Assembly: GCF_005144745.1 (NCBI RefSeq)
Contig: NZ_SWKK01000014.1
Coordinates: forward strand, 1 to 64,000
Length of the DNA: 64,000 nucleotides
Direction of reading: 5' to 3'
DNA from: Flavobacterium sp. ASW18X
Lineage (GTDB): Bacteria; Bacteroidota; Bacteroidia; Flavobacteriales; Flavobacteriaceae
Both the position numbers and the translations under genes were made by a program. The stretch's first letter is position 1. Each line of letters starts with the position of its first letter. The notes under the pieces were generated by a model that had not been told where the DNA came from, did not search any database, and saw nothing but the letters and a program-made list of their open reading frames with translations. Positions 10,500 through 19,198 of the stretch are shown here, in pieces.

Positions 10500-11486
10500 A
10501 TGCACATGTACTTTCTTGGTTTTACCTGGAATCCAGACGAAACCCTATTTACAATAGGTTTTATACAGATTAAATATTACAATTTACTTTGGATTGCAGC
10601 CTTTGTATTAGGCCTTTACATCATGAAGCGAATTTTTAAGCACGAGAATAAGTCTATGGAAAAACTAGACTCTCTGTTTATGTACTGCGTAATCTCCATT
10701 ATGTTAGGAGCAAGGTTAGGCCATGTTTTTTTCTATGATTGGGACCACTATAAAGACCACCTTTTAGAAATTTTACTACCCATAAGAGAAAGTGCCAATA
10801 GCAGCCTTTTTGGTTTTATTAATGGATATGAATTTACGGGTTTTACAGGATTGGCTAGCCACGGAGCTGCTATTGCTGGGATATTAGGGCTATACTTGTT
10901 TTCTAGAAAGTATAAAGACATGAGCGTACTTTGGCTCCTAGACCGTGTTGCAATTACTTGTGCTATCGGTGGTGCTTTTGTACGTATTGGTAACTTTTTT
11001 AATTCTGAAATCAATGGCAAGGTAACCGAAGAGTCTTTTCCGTTGGCTGTGCGTTTTATACGTGACTCTGATGATATGTCTGGCTACCAAGCAATGATGT
11101 TAACTAAAGAAAGAACAGCAAGCGCAGCTTACAAAGCTATAGAAAACAACCCTGACTTTGCTGCTGTATTAGAAAGCATCCCTTTTAGGCACCCTGTACA
11201 ATTGTACGAAGCTTTTGGGTATTTAATTGTATTCCTAGTCATGTATTTTTGGATGTATTGGAAAACCAATCTTCCAAAGAAAGAAGGTTTTCTTTTTGGG
11301 TTTTGGCTAGCCACCATGTGGGGTCCAATTCGTTTTTTCTTAGAATTTTTTAAGAAAAGTCAGGGTGGATTTGAATCTAATTTAGGTGAAACGTTAAGCA
11401 CAGGACAATGGCTTAGCATTCCTTTTGTCCTTATAGGCTTGTATTTAATGTTTAGACCTACCAAAGAAAAAACAGCAATCTCTTAA
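10500..11486 (+). CDS. lgt: Phosphatidylglycerol-prolipoprotein diacylglyceryl transferase
   Basis: Integral inner-membrane enzyme that attaches diacylglycerol to the lipobox cysteine of prolipoproteins. The 328-residue product has about seven hydrophobic segments. It carries the Lgt signature RIGNFFNSEINGK, the HPVQLYEA motif and the C-terminal PIRFFLEFF segment. Two ATGs two codons apart (10500, 10506) are equally possible starts. The gene is part of the rightward cluster begun by folE, and many lipoprotein substrates are encoded in this window. Confidence 0.96.
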   Translation: MHMYFLGFTWNPDETLFTIGFIQIKYYNLLWIAAFVLGLYIMKRIFKHENKSMEKLDSLFMYCVISIMLGARLGHVFFYDWDHYKDHLLEILLPIRESANSSLFGFINGYEFTGFTGLASHGAAIAGILGLYLFSRKYKDMSVLWLLDRVAITCAIGGAFVRIGNFFNSEINGKVTEESFPLAVRFIRDSDDMSGYQAMMLTKERTASAAYKAIENNPDFAAVLESIPFRHPVQLYEAFGYLIVFLVMYFWMYWKTNLPKKEGFLFGFWLATMWGPIRFFLEFFKKSQGGFESNLGETLSTGQWLSIPFVLIGLYLMFRPTKEKTAIS

Positions 11487-11488
11487 GT

Positions 11489-11962
11489 ATGAAATATTCT
11501 TTTGCAGTATTATTCTTAGCACTTGTAAGCTTTACCGCCTGTAAAGAAACCGAAAGCAAAACTATAACTACAGAAAAAATTACATTTACCAAAGAGGGTG
11601 AATTACGTATACATAAAAACGACTCGCTCTTGGTGCAGTTAGACATAGAATTTGCAGAGACGGAATACGAAGTGCAAACTGGCTTAATGTACAGAGACCA
11701 TATGGAAGAAAAGCAGGGTATGCTCTTTATATTCCCAGATGTAAGCGTGCATTCCTTTTATATGAAGAATACAGAGATTCCGTTAGACATCATTTATATT
11801 GATGAAAATTTGAATATTGCTAGTTTCCAAGAAAACGCAAAACCTTTTGATGAAACCGGACTTTCTTCTTTAGTACCTATCCAGTACGTATTAGAGGTCA
11901 ATGCGGGCTTAGCAGAAAAATGGAATCTAGAGGTTGGCGATAAAATTACTTATAATAGATAG
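11489..11962 (+). CDS. DUF192 lipoprotein
   Basis: A 157-residue protein with a lipoprotein signal peptide (lipobox SFTAC, Cys at about 18). The following DUF192 domain is recognisable from TGLMYRDHMEEKQGMLFIF, FYMKNTEIPLDIIYID and VLEVNAG. DUF192 proteins are small extracytoplasmic proteins of unknown biochemical role. The gene starts 2 nt after the lgt stop and is followed after 3 nt by the GNAT gene, so it belongs to the operon. Confidence 0.9.
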   Translation: MKYSFAVLFLALVSFTACKETESKTITTEKITFTKEGELRIHKNDSLLVQLDIEFAETEYEVQTGLMYRDHMEEKQGMLFIFPDVSVHSFYMKNTEIPLDIIYIDENLNIASFQENAKPFDETGLSSLVPIQYVLEVNAGLAEKWNLEVGDKITYNR

Positions 11963-11965
11963 GAG

Positions 11966-12493
11966 ATGTCATCTTCTTACTTATTAGAAGGAGAAGAAAC
12001 GGAGCGTTTGTACTTTAGAAAGGTTTTACCGTCTGACTTTGACGCATGGTTACCCTTCCATCAAGACAAAAGAAGTTCTCAATATTGGTACGGCCTGCCA
12101 CAAGACCCAAAAACTGCCTGTACACAGCAATTTGAAGGTATTTTTGAACGATACCAAAAAAATACTGGTGGCATGAATGCCTTAATCAGCAAACAAACCA
12201 ATGAACTGGTAGGTCTTTGCGGCTTGCTACTGCAGAAAGTAGACGATGAGATGCTATGGGAAATTGGCTATTCTATCTTACCACAATATTGGCAGCAAGG
12301 TTACGCCACAGAAGCAGCCACCGCTTGTAAAATTTATGCAACTCAAAAGCAGCTAGCCCAAGAATTAATTTCTATTATAGCAATCAAAAACATACCCTCC
12401 ATAAAAGTAGCAGAAAAGAATGGCATGAAACTGCGCAAAACTACCCTATACAAAGGTAATCTTGTTGGTATTTATAGCATACATTTAATTTAA
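11966..12493 (+). CDS. GNAT-family N-acetyltransferase (RimJ/RimL-like)
   Basis: A 175-residue acyltransferase of the GNAT fold. The N-terminus ETERLYFRKVLPSDFDAW is typical of the RimJ/RimL group, and the acetyl-CoA binding loop is in YWQQGYATEA, preceded by the EIGYSILP strand. The C-terminal NIPSIKVAEKNGMK is the usual family ending. The acceptor, whether a protein N-terminus, an antibiotic or a small molecule, cannot be told from sequence. Confidence 0.88.
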   Translation: MSSSYLLEGEETERLYFRKVLPSDFDAWLPFHQDKRSSQYWYGLPQDPKTACTQQFEGIFERYQKNTGGMNALISKQTNELVGLCGLLLQKVDDEMLWEIGYSILPQYWQQGYATEAATACKIYATQKQLAQELISIIAIKNIPSIKVAEKNGMKLRKTTLYKGNLVGIYSIHLI

Positions 12494-12502
12494 AACAACT
12501 TT

Positions 12503-13717
12503 ATGCAACAATCCGTAGCCCTACTAATACCTAACGATACTAATACCGCTACGCTTTCTACCGATATTTTAGCAAATAAATACAAAGAAATACCTATCAC
12601 TAACTCTAAAAGTGTTGGACTTTTTTCTAACACTACAATAGCCCATTACATAGATTTAGAAGACCGGTTAGCGCAGAAGATTTTAACCAAAAATACCGAC
12701 CAAGCCTTAAAAACCATGAGTAGCGGTGAACGCAAAAAATTACTACTGCACTATTTACTAGCACAAAATTATGAAACTTTATTACTGATTAATCCTTATG
12801 ATAATTTAGATGTAGCAACACAAGAGCATTTAAAAAAAGATTTTGATGCTTTGTCTAAGACACATCAGATAATACAAGTAGTAACAAGACCTTCAGATAT
12901 ACTTCCCAGTATATCTCAATGGTATTATTTAACTCAAGATGGTATCACCAGCCACGCAACTAAACCTAAAGAACCAACTTTTACGTTTACCGAAGACATT
13001 CCCCAGCCACTAACCACCACAAAGGTTTACAGAAACATTGCTAAGTTCACGGCTGTTTCCGTATCCTTTGGTGCTAAAAAAGTTCTAAAAAACATCAACT
13101 GGACTATTAAACCAGGGGAATTCTGGCAGTTAATTGGGCCCAACGGTAGTGGAAAAAGCACCCTTTTAAACATGATTACCGGTGATAGCCCTATGGGATA
13201 CGGTCAAAATCTAGAGTTGTTTGGCCATAAAAAAGGTAGTGGAGAAAGTGTATGGGACATCAAAAAAATGATTGGTTATTTTTCTCCTGCAATGGTAGAT
13301 AAATTTAAAGGCTATCACACTGTTGAAAATATGCTTATTGCAGGTTTACATGATTCCGTAGGTTTATACACCATTCCAAATGCTATAGAAAAAAACTTGG
13401 CTAAAAAATGGCTTAACGTTTTGGGTTTTACATCAAAGGCAAACAGCTATTTCAAGGACTTGAGTACAGGAGATAAACGATTACTTATGGTTGCAAGAGC
13501 CATGATAAAGCACCCACCATTACTCATCTTAGACGAACCTACTGTAGGTTTAGATGACGAAAAAGCGGCACTCTTTGTAGCCTTAGTAAACACTTACAGC
13601 AAACAGAGCAAAGCAGCCATTTTATATGTATCGCACAGACAAGAAGCAAATTTAAAACCCTCAAAACAATTTGTAATAACTCCTACAGAAGAAGGTAGTA
13701 TAGGACGCCAAGCATAA
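12503..13717 (+). CDS. Tandem ABC ATPase with a degenerate first domain (ModF-like)
   Basis: A 404-residue soluble protein with two ABC nucleotide-binding domains and no membrane segments. The C-terminal domain (~residues 185-400) is complete: Walker A GPNGSGKST, signature LSTGDKR and Walker B LLILDEPTVGLD. The N-terminal domain retains a signature-like MSSGERKK and a Walker-B-like LLLINPYDNLD but has no recognisable Walker A. The arrangement resembles ModF/PhrA-type proteins, whose role is poorly defined. No permease is encoded nearby. Last gene of the folE cluster; followed at once by a bidirectional terminator. Confidence 0.85.
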   Translation: MQQSVALLIPNDTNTATLSTDILANKYKEIPITNSKSVGLFSNTTIAHYIDLEDRLAQKILTKNTDQALKTMSSGERKKLLLHYLLAQNYETLLLINPYDNLDVATQEHLKKDFDALSKTHQIIQVVTRPSDILPSISQWYYLTQDGITSHATKPKEPTFTFTEDIPQPLTTTKVYRNIAKFTAVSVSFGAKKVLKNINWTIKPGEFWQLIGPNGSGKSTLLNMITGDSPMGYGQNLELFGHKKGSGESVWDIKKMIGYFSPAMVDKFKGYHTVENMLIAGLHDSVGLYTIPNAIEKNLAKKWLNVLGFTSKANSYFKDLSTGDKRLLMVARAMIKHPPLLILDEPTVGLDDEKAALFVALVNTYSKQSKAAILYVSHRQEANLKPSKQFVITPTEEGSIGRQA

Positions 13718-13720
13718 AAA

Positions 13721-13750
13721 AAGCCATCTGGAAACAGATGGCTTTTTTTT
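13721..13750 (+). terminator. Bidirectional terminator between the ABC ATPase and secDF
   Basis: A perfect 10-bp stem AAGCCATCTG/CAGATGGCTT (13721-13730 with 13735-13744, loop GAAA) has a T run on the right and an A run on the left. It can therefore end both converging transcripts. Confidence 0.92.
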
Positions 13751-13768
13751 AAAATTAAATTATAACGT

Positions 13769-16750
13769 TTACGCTTCCTCTGTAGCAGTTACCGCACCAG
13801 AAGAAATTTTCTTCTTCAAAGAATCGTACATAATTGGCGTTGCAATGAATACCGATGAGTACGTACCTACTAATACACCCACAATCATAGCAAACATAAA
13901 CCCTCTTAAGCTTTCACCTCCAAAAATAAAGATGGCCAATAACACTATTAATGTAGTTAAAGAGGTATTTAACGTACGGCTTAAGGTACTGTTCAAAGCT
14001 TCATTTACATGCGCACCAGCGCTCCAACCTTTAAGGCCTACAATTTCCCTAATTCTATCAAATACAACCACGGTATCATTCAAGGAATAACCAATTACCG
14101 TAAGTATTGCCGCAATAAATGCTTGGTCTATCTCCATGTTAAAAGGCATTATAGCACTTGTTAAAGAGAAAATACCCAATACAATCATAACATCATGGAA
14201 TACCGCTAGCACAGCCCCTAAAGAGAACTGCCATTTTTGGAAACGGAACAAAATGTACAAGAATACTACCGCCAAGGAACCAAGAATAGCCAAATAAGCA
14301 TTCTTTTTAATATCATCTGCAATCGTTGGTCCTACTTTAGTAGATTGTAGAATACCAATAGATTTTTCTGAGGCACCTACTGTAAAATCTTCAAAAGACG
14401 TACCATCTGGCAAATACTTTTGTAAAGAAGTATAAAGCTTGTTCTGTATTTCATTATCCACCTCTATGCCTTCTTCCTCTACTTTATAAGGCGTAGTTAC
14501 TTTTATCTGGTTAGCATCACCAAATGTTTTAACATTGGTACCACTACCAAATTCATCGTTTAATTCGGAAGCAATTTCTGATGGATTCACCTCTTTCTCA
14601 AAACGAATTTGGTATGAACGTCCACCAATAAAATCTACACCTTGTTGTAACCCATTTCTAACCAAAGAAAATACCCCAACAGCTACTAGTATACCCGATA
14701 AGATATAGGCAATTTTACGCTTACCTAAGAAATCTACACTTAAGTTAGAGAACAAGTTCTTAGTCATAGGTGTAGAGAATGCAAGTTCTCTTCCTTTACC
14801 AGAGATGTACCAGTCTACTAATAACCTAGTTATAAATATGGCAGTAAATAAAGAAGTTACAATACCGATTAATAAGGTAGTTGCAAAACCTTTAATTGGT
14901 CCAGAGCCAAAGATAAACAGTATAATTGCAGTTAAACCTGTAGTAATATTGGCATCTAAAATAGAAGACAATGCATTACCAAAACCATCTGCAATGGCTT
15001 GCGATTTTCCTTTTCCTTTCGCTAACTCTTCTTTAATACGCTCAAAGATTAACACGTTAGCATCTACAGACATACCAATAGTTAATACAATACCTGCAAT
15101 ACCTGGCAAGGTCAATACCGCACCAAGGCTAGTTAAAACCCCAAATATTAAAACAATGTTGAATAGTAAAGCAATATCTGCAAACAAACCAGCTCTACCA
15201 TAGTAGAACACCATCCATACCAAGACAAATGCCATTGCAATTAAGAAAGACATAAAACCACTATCAATTGCTTCTTGTCCTAAAGATGGACCAACAACCT
15301 CTGACTGAATAATATCTGCAGAGGCAGGTAATTTACCTGCACGTAGCACGTTTGCGATATCTTTAGTTTCATTGATTGTAAATGTACCTGTAATCTCTGA
15401 ACGTCCTCCAGATATAGGTCCTGTAGATACTCCCGGAGCTGTATACACTTTGTTATCTAAAACAATAGCAATACCGGTTTGGTTATTAAAAGCATCTCCT
15501 GTAAGTTTTTCCCATTCTCTAGCTCCTTTGGTATTCATTGTCATGCTTACCGCTGGCTTATTAAATTGATCAAAAACATCTTGCGCATCAGAAACAACAT
15601 CACCACTAATTCTAGGCTTACCATCTCTATTAGATTTTAAAGCATATAAATCTGCAACTTCAGAATCCTTTGGTGGCTTTTCAAAAGCAAACTTTGTAAA
15701 CTGAATATCCGCAGGCAATAACCTTTTAACCTCTGGCATCCTTAAGTAACCACCTATCTCTGCAGTATCCGCAACCAATACTCTTGCAATAGCGTGGCTA
15801 CCTGGCACTGGCGGTAATAATTTACTTATTAATGGATTAGACGCTGAAGAAACATCTAATGTATCTTCTGCAACATCTGACAATAAAGAATCTAATTCTG
15901 ATTCTGGCTTAACGGCTTCTTCTTCCTTTGCCTCTGGCTCTAGAATTGCTCTAAGCTTTTCATTGGCATTTACAAAGAATAAACCTAAGCTTTGGTTGTT
16001 TTGAGAATAGGTTTCCCAAAACTCTAGTTGTGCCGTACTAGATAATAACTCTTGCGCTCTTTTTACATCTTTAGCACCTGGTAGTTCTACTAAAATACGA
16101 CCAGAATTACCTTCTCTTTGAATATTTGGTTGGGTAACTCCAAAACCATCAATACGCTTACGTAATACTTCAAACGCAGAAACAACAGATTCATCTATTT
16201 TTCTTCTGATGATAGGCTTAACCTCGCTATCTGTCATTTGAAAATTGATTTCATCGCTTAGACCTTTGTTCGCAAAAATCTCTGGAGAAGCTAATTTTGT
16301 CTCGCCTTTAATTGCATCAAAAGCATTAAAGAAAAGTTCTAAATAAGTCTCATCACTATTTTTAGATGCTTCATCAGCATCTGCTAAGGCCTTATTAAAT
16401 ACCGCATTTTTGGTATTGTTAGCTAATCCTTTTAAAATGTCTTTTACAGAAATCTGTAGGGTAACATTAATACCCCCTTTAAGGTCTAAACCTTTATTTA
16501 ACTCTTTTGTCTTTGCCTCGTCATAAGTTGTATATCCAAAAACTGGGTTACTCCCTATGGAATCTAAATAAGAAGTTTCTAGCGCTTCTCTTTTAGCCAA
16601 GTAATTATCCTCTGCCTCAGAAATTTGATTCACTGCAAAGGTTTCTGCATCATTTTCAATCTTATTGGTTATAAAAGTGTAAGAGAGTTGATATATACTC
16701 ACTAAACCAAAAAGAAGCGCAAAAAGCTTTATTAATCCTTTATTTTGCAT
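13769..16750 (-). CDS. secDF: Protein translocase subunits SecD and SecF, fused
   Basis: Accessory translocase that pulls exported proteins through SecYEG using the proton gradient. The 993-residue product is a SecD-SecF fusion, usual in Bacteroidota. The SecD part has LDLKGGINVTLQI near residue 92, the P1 domain with LRKRIDGFGVTQPNI and ILVELPG, and six membrane segments from about 500. The SecF part begins around 670 (YILSGILVAVGVFSLV, then GVDFIGGRSYQIRF) and adds six more. No clear -7 box precedes it; a 125-nt gap with a small palindrome separates it from the upstream gene, so read-through from there is possible. Confidence 0.96.
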   Translation of the reverse strand: MQNKGLIKLFALLFGLVSIYQLSYTFITNKIENDAETFAVNQISEAEDNYLAKREALETSYLDSIGSNPVFGYTTYDEAKTKELNKGLDLKGGINVTLQISVKDILKGLANNTKNAVFNKALADADEASKNSDETYLELFFNAFDAIKGETKLASPEIFANKGLSDEINFQMTDSEVKPIIRRKIDESVVSAFEVLRKRIDGFGVTQPNIQREGNSGRILVELPGAKDVKRAQELLSSTAQLEFWETYSQNNQSLGLFFVNANEKLRAILEPEAKEEEAVKPESELDSLLSDVAEDTLDVSSASNPLISKLLPPVPGSHAIARVLVADTAEIGGYLRMPEVKRLLPADIQFTKFAFEKPPKDSEVADLYALKSNRDGKPRISGDVVSDAQDVFDQFNKPAVSMTMNTKGAREWEKLTGDAFNNQTGIAIVLDNKVYTAPGVSTGPISGGRSEITGTFTINETKDIANVLRAGKLPASADIIQSEVVGPSLGQEAIDSGFMSFLIAMAFVLVWMVFYYGRAGLFADIALLFNIVLIFGVLTSLGAVLTLPGIAGIVLTIGMSVDANVLIFERIKEELAKGKGKSQAIADGFGNALSSILDANITTGLTAIILFIFGSGPIKGFATTLLIGIVTSLFTAIFITRLLVDWYISGKGRELAFSTPMTKNLFSNLSVDFLGKRKIAYILSGILVAVGVFSLVRNGLQQGVDFIGGRSYQIRFEKEVNPSEIASELNDEFGSGTNVKTFGDANQIKVTTPYKVEEEGIEVDNEIQNKLYTSLQKYLPDGTSFEDFTVGASEKSIGILQSTKVGPTIADDIKKNAYLAILGSLAVVFLYILFRFQKWQFSLGAVLAVFHDVMIVLGIFSLTSAIMPFNMEIDQAFIAAILTVIGYSLNDTVVVFDRIREIVGLKGWSAGAHVNEALNSTLSRTLNTSLTTLIVLLAIFIFGGESLRGFMFAMIVGVLVGTYSSVFIATPIMYDSLKKKISSGAVTATEEA

Positions 16751-16789
16751 GCTACTAAATAATTTAATTTAAGTTGATTACTAATTGTT

Positions 16790-16806
16790 GTAGTTGTGGC
16801 AACTAC
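16790..16806. repeat. Perfect 7-bp hairpin upstream of secDF
   Basis: GTAGTTG-tgg-CAACTAC forms a perfect 7-bp stem in the 124-nt gap between the upstream gene and secDF. There is no T run, so it is not an ordinary terminator. It could be an RNA structure in the secDF leader or a protein-binding palindrome. Confidence 0.4.
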
Positions 16807-16874
16807 GGTAGTTTGCTAGCACTTTTAGCTACTACATTTTTTATTTTTGTATTGAAGTGAAACTTTTCTGTTTC

Positions 16875-17474
16875 TTAGGCAATAGGGCCAGCCCTTACCT
16901 CTGGGATATTATACGAAGTATTTTTCTTAACACTAAAACTATCGCCAAAGATTGCTTGCAAAACACGGACATCTATTCTTTTTATGCTATGTTCTGCCGC
17001 AATTAAATTAGCAATTGTAGGGTATGTAAGTTTATAAAGCTTTTGGTCTTGACTAGTAACCAAGGTTGCTTGTAACATTAAATTGCTATCTAACTGCATG
17101 TGCAAGTCAGATACCACAATACGGTATTTTTCCGGAATATTCTCTTTAGGTAATTCTACAGGAAATTCTTCTCCATCAGTTGTTATCGGAGTTCCAGTAA
17201 GAAAGTCTTCTACCAGATTGGCATCCATTGCGCTGTAATAGCGGATACTAACCTGCTGGGTATCATTAGTTACAACCTCAATAGCATCTGCACCAAGGAT
17301 CTGCAGTTTTTGGGTAATAAGTGCCAACACCTCCTCATGAACAGTATCAGAAGACAACGCTACATCTACAAATTGTAAAGAAACTTGTTGATTAGAGGTC
17401 TTTTTTTGCTCTTGACTTAGCCCAAGTAAGGCCAGAATAATAAATAGTATACTAGCGTACCATTTTGCATTCAT
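16875..17474 (-). CDS. Conserved exported protein next to secDF, possibly SecD P1-like
   Basis: A 199-residue protein not assigned to a named family. A hydrophobic N-terminus (ASILFIILALLGLSQ) predicts a signal peptide or membrane anchor with the rest outside the cytoplasm. The region around residues 46-80 (ALITQKLQILGADAIEVV, then QVSIRYYS) resembles the beta-alpha-beta pattern of the SecD P1 domain (RKRIDGFGV..., ILVELPG) encoded next door. That is inference by eye only. The start lies just 4 nt after a -7 box (17479-17486), so the message may be leaderless. It is immediately upstream of secDF on the same strand. Confidence 0.7.
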   Translation of the reverse strand: MNAKWYASILFIILALLGLSQEQKKTSNQQVSLQFVDVALSSDTVHEEVLALITQKLQILGADAIEVVTNDTQQVSIRYYSAMDANLVEDFLTGTPITTDGEEFPVELPKENIPEKYRIVVSDLHMQLDSNLMLQATLVTSQDQKLYKLTYPTIANLIAAEHSIKRIDVRVLQAIFGDSFSVKKNTSYNIPEVRAGPIA

Positions 17475-17478
17475 GCGG

Positions 17479-17486
17479 CAAATATA
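17479..17486 (-). promoter_or_regulatory. -7 box abutting the start of the secDF-upstream gene
   Basis: The minus strand reads TATATTTG (TAnnTTTG). Only 4 nt separate it from the ATG at 17474, which would place the transcription start on or near the start codon. Confidence 0.5.
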
Positions 17487-17557
17487 AAAAGATTTAAATG
17501 CTAGGTAGTATATTTTTTACAATATATGCCCTTGTTTGCTGTCTTCTAATAAATAAC

Positions 17558-17588
17558 AAGCCCTTTGCAGTCTTGCTACAAAGGGCTT
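17558..17588 (-). terminator. mdh terminator hairpin
   Basis: A 10-bp perfect stem AAGCCCTTTG/CAAAGGGCTT (17558-17567 with 17579-17588) lies 24 nt after the mdh stop. The T tract on the minus strand is short and interrupted. Confidence 0.7.
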
Positions 17589-17612
17589 ACTCTTTTTACA
17601 TGCAGTAAAGTA

Positions 17613-18539
17613 CTACAGCTCTAAAAGACCGTTAGTTTTAGAAACACCTTCTGCAGATTCTTGCATTTTGGCCTTTTCTGCATCTGAAAGTTCTATCTCT
17701 ACAACTTTTTCTATCCCGTTTTTGCCAAGAATTACTGGCACACCTATACAGATATCATTTAAACCGTATTCTCCTTCTAAAAAGGTAGAACATGGAAACA
17801 TTTTCTTTTGGTCGCAAGCAATAGCTTGTACCAATCCAGAAACCGCTGCACCAGGAGCATACCAAGCGCTAGTACCTAATAAACCAGTAAGCGTAGCACC
17901 ACCAACCTTAGTTTCCTGTACTACGTAATCCATTTTTTCTTGGTCTAAAAATTCAGAAACTTTTACACTATTTCTAGTAGCATGCCCAATTAATGGAACC
18001 ATACCTTTATCACTATGGCCACCAATTACCATCCCATCTACATCCGAAATTGGCGCTTCTAAAGCTTCTGCTAAACGGTATTTAAATCTTGCGCTATCTA
18101 AAGCACCACCCATACCTATAATTCTACTTTTTGGCAAACCTGTGGTTTTATGCACCAAGTAGGTCATAGTATCCATAGGATTGCTTACTACAATAATGAT
18201 AGTGTTAGGAGAATGTTCTAATAAATTTTGAGATACCGTTTTAACAATACCAGCGTTAATACCGATTAGCTCCTCTCTTGTCATTCCAGGTTTACGTGGA
18301 ATACCAGAAGTAATTACTGCAATGTCACTATTGGCGGTCTTAGAATAATCATTAGTACTACCAGTGATTTTAGTATCAAAACCGTTTAAAGAAGCAGTTT
18401 GCATTAAATCCATGGCTTTACCTTCTGCATAGCCTTCTTTAATATCTAATAATACTACTTCTGAAGCAAAGTTCTTAATTGCTATGTATTCTGCGCAGCT
18501 TGCACCTACGGCGCCTGCACCAACTACAGTGACTTTCAT
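17613..18539 (-). CDS. mdh: Malate dehydrogenase
   Basis: NAD-dependent malate/oxaloacetate interconversion in the TCA cycle; it also closes the glyoxylate cycle with aceA/aceB found later in this window. The 308-residue product is of the lactate-dehydrogenase-like type. The Rossmann motif is VVGAGAVGASCAEY (residues 5-18), the substrate loop has Arg82 and Arg88 in GIPRKPGMTREEL, and the catalytic pair is Asp148 (GALDSARFK) and His175 (GGHSDKGMVP). It is transcribed from a promoter box at 18570-18577 and ends at a hairpin. Confidence 0.97.
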   Translation of the reverse strand: MKVTVVGAGAVGASCAEYIAIKNFASEVVLLDIKEGYAEGKAMDLMQTASLNGFDTKITGSTNDYSKTANSDIAVITSGIPRKPGMTREELIGINAGIVKTVSQNLLEHSPNTIIIVVSNPMDTMTYLVHKTTGLPKSRIIGMGGALDSARFKYRLAEALEAPISDVDGMVIGGHSDKGMVPLIGHATRNSVKVSEFLDQEKMDYVVQETKVGGATLTGLLGTSAWYAPGAAVSGLVQAIACDQKKMFPCSTFLEGEYGLNDICIGVPVILGKNGIEKVVEIELSDAEKAKMQESAEGVSKTNGLLEL

Positions 18540-18569
18540 TTATATTGATTTTTTAAGTTCTAAACAGCC

Positions 18570-18577
18570 CAAAAATA
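18570..18577 (-). promoter_or_regulatory. mdh promoter -7 box
   Basis: The minus strand reads TATTTTTG, 30 nt upstream of the mdh ATG. Confidence 0.6.
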
Positions 18578-18666
18578 GCGAATTTTAAAGCATTCTATAA
18601 GGATTTTTATCATTGTTTAAAAAGAATAAGAATTTGTTATAAATTCTATAATATCATCTCTAAACA

Positions 18667-18699
18667 TCGATAAACGACCATTTCACTACCGTTTATCGA
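18667..18699. promoter_or_regulatory. 10-bp inverted repeat in the mdh/lipoprotein divergent gap
   Basis: TCGATAAACG and CGTTTATCGA form a perfect 10-bp inverted repeat with a 13-bp spacer. It lies in the 216-bp gap between divergent mdh and the small lipoprotein gene, where operators are expected. There is no T run for a terminator. Confidence 0.45.
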
Positions 18700-18755
18700 A
18701 AAATTACAACATTACCTTTTCTTACAGCGTTCTAATAATCCCAAATCTTATTGTT

Positions 18756-19124
18756 ATGCTTATGAAGAGGCTCTTATACATTATGGGCATTTTTGCCGTT
18801 GTATTGGTGAGTAATTGTTCTGAAATTCCGGAAAACAACGACCCTATTTTAGGTGTCTGGGTCAAGACCGAATTACAACAAGACGCATCCAAAAATACAA
18901 ATTCTAACGTGAAAGAAGAATGGACATTTAACGATGTTTACTTAGGTAGGTATGAGCGTTTTAAAAATGGCTCTTTGGAATATTCTACGGACTTTAGCTG
19001 GGAAGTAGACAACGGGGTTTATTCCCTAAAGTACGAAGTAGACCAACTAAATCCTTTACAACTTACCATGGATTTGCCTGAGCTATTATTGCAAAACGGT
19101 GAAACTTTCGCAACCAAACAATAA
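18756..19124 (+). CDS. Small lipoprotein, lipocalin-like fold suspected
   Basis: A 122-residue lipoprotein of unknown function. The signal peptide ends in a weak lipobox (LVSNCS, Cys at about residue 23). The mature part, PILGVWVKTEL, EEWTFNDVYLGRYERF and NGVYSLKY, has the short-strand pattern of lipocalin-like proteins. The start at 18756 is preferred over 18762 because the leader CCAAATCTTA plus 5 nt before this ATG is repeated exactly before the start at 27929. The gene is followed by a bidirectional terminator. Confidence 0.75.
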   Translation: MLMKRLLYIMGIFAVVLVSNCSEIPENNDPILGVWVKTELQQDASKNTNSNVKEEWTFNDVYLGRYERFKNGSLEYSTDFSWEVDNGVYSLKYEVDQLNPLQLTMDLPELLLQNGETFATKQ

Positions 19125-19146
19125 TGTATATTAAAAAGTTGAAAAA

Positions 19147-19179
19147 GGCGTTTGATAAGTATATCAAGCGCCTTTTTTT
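19147..19179 (+). terminator. Bidirectional terminator
   Basis: An 11-bp stem with one G-T pair, GGCGTTTGATA/TATCAAGCGCC (19147-19157 with 19162-19172), has a T run on the right and an A run on the left. It serves the small lipoprotein gene and the converging barrel gene. Confidence 0.88.
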
Positions 19180-19198
19180 ATACTCTTAACTCGGATGT

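Noticed and set aside
16842-16849. TATTTTTG promoter box on the plus strand
   Set aside because: It points into the reverse side of the secDF-upstream gene with no plus-strand gene to serve; likely chance in AT-rich DNA.
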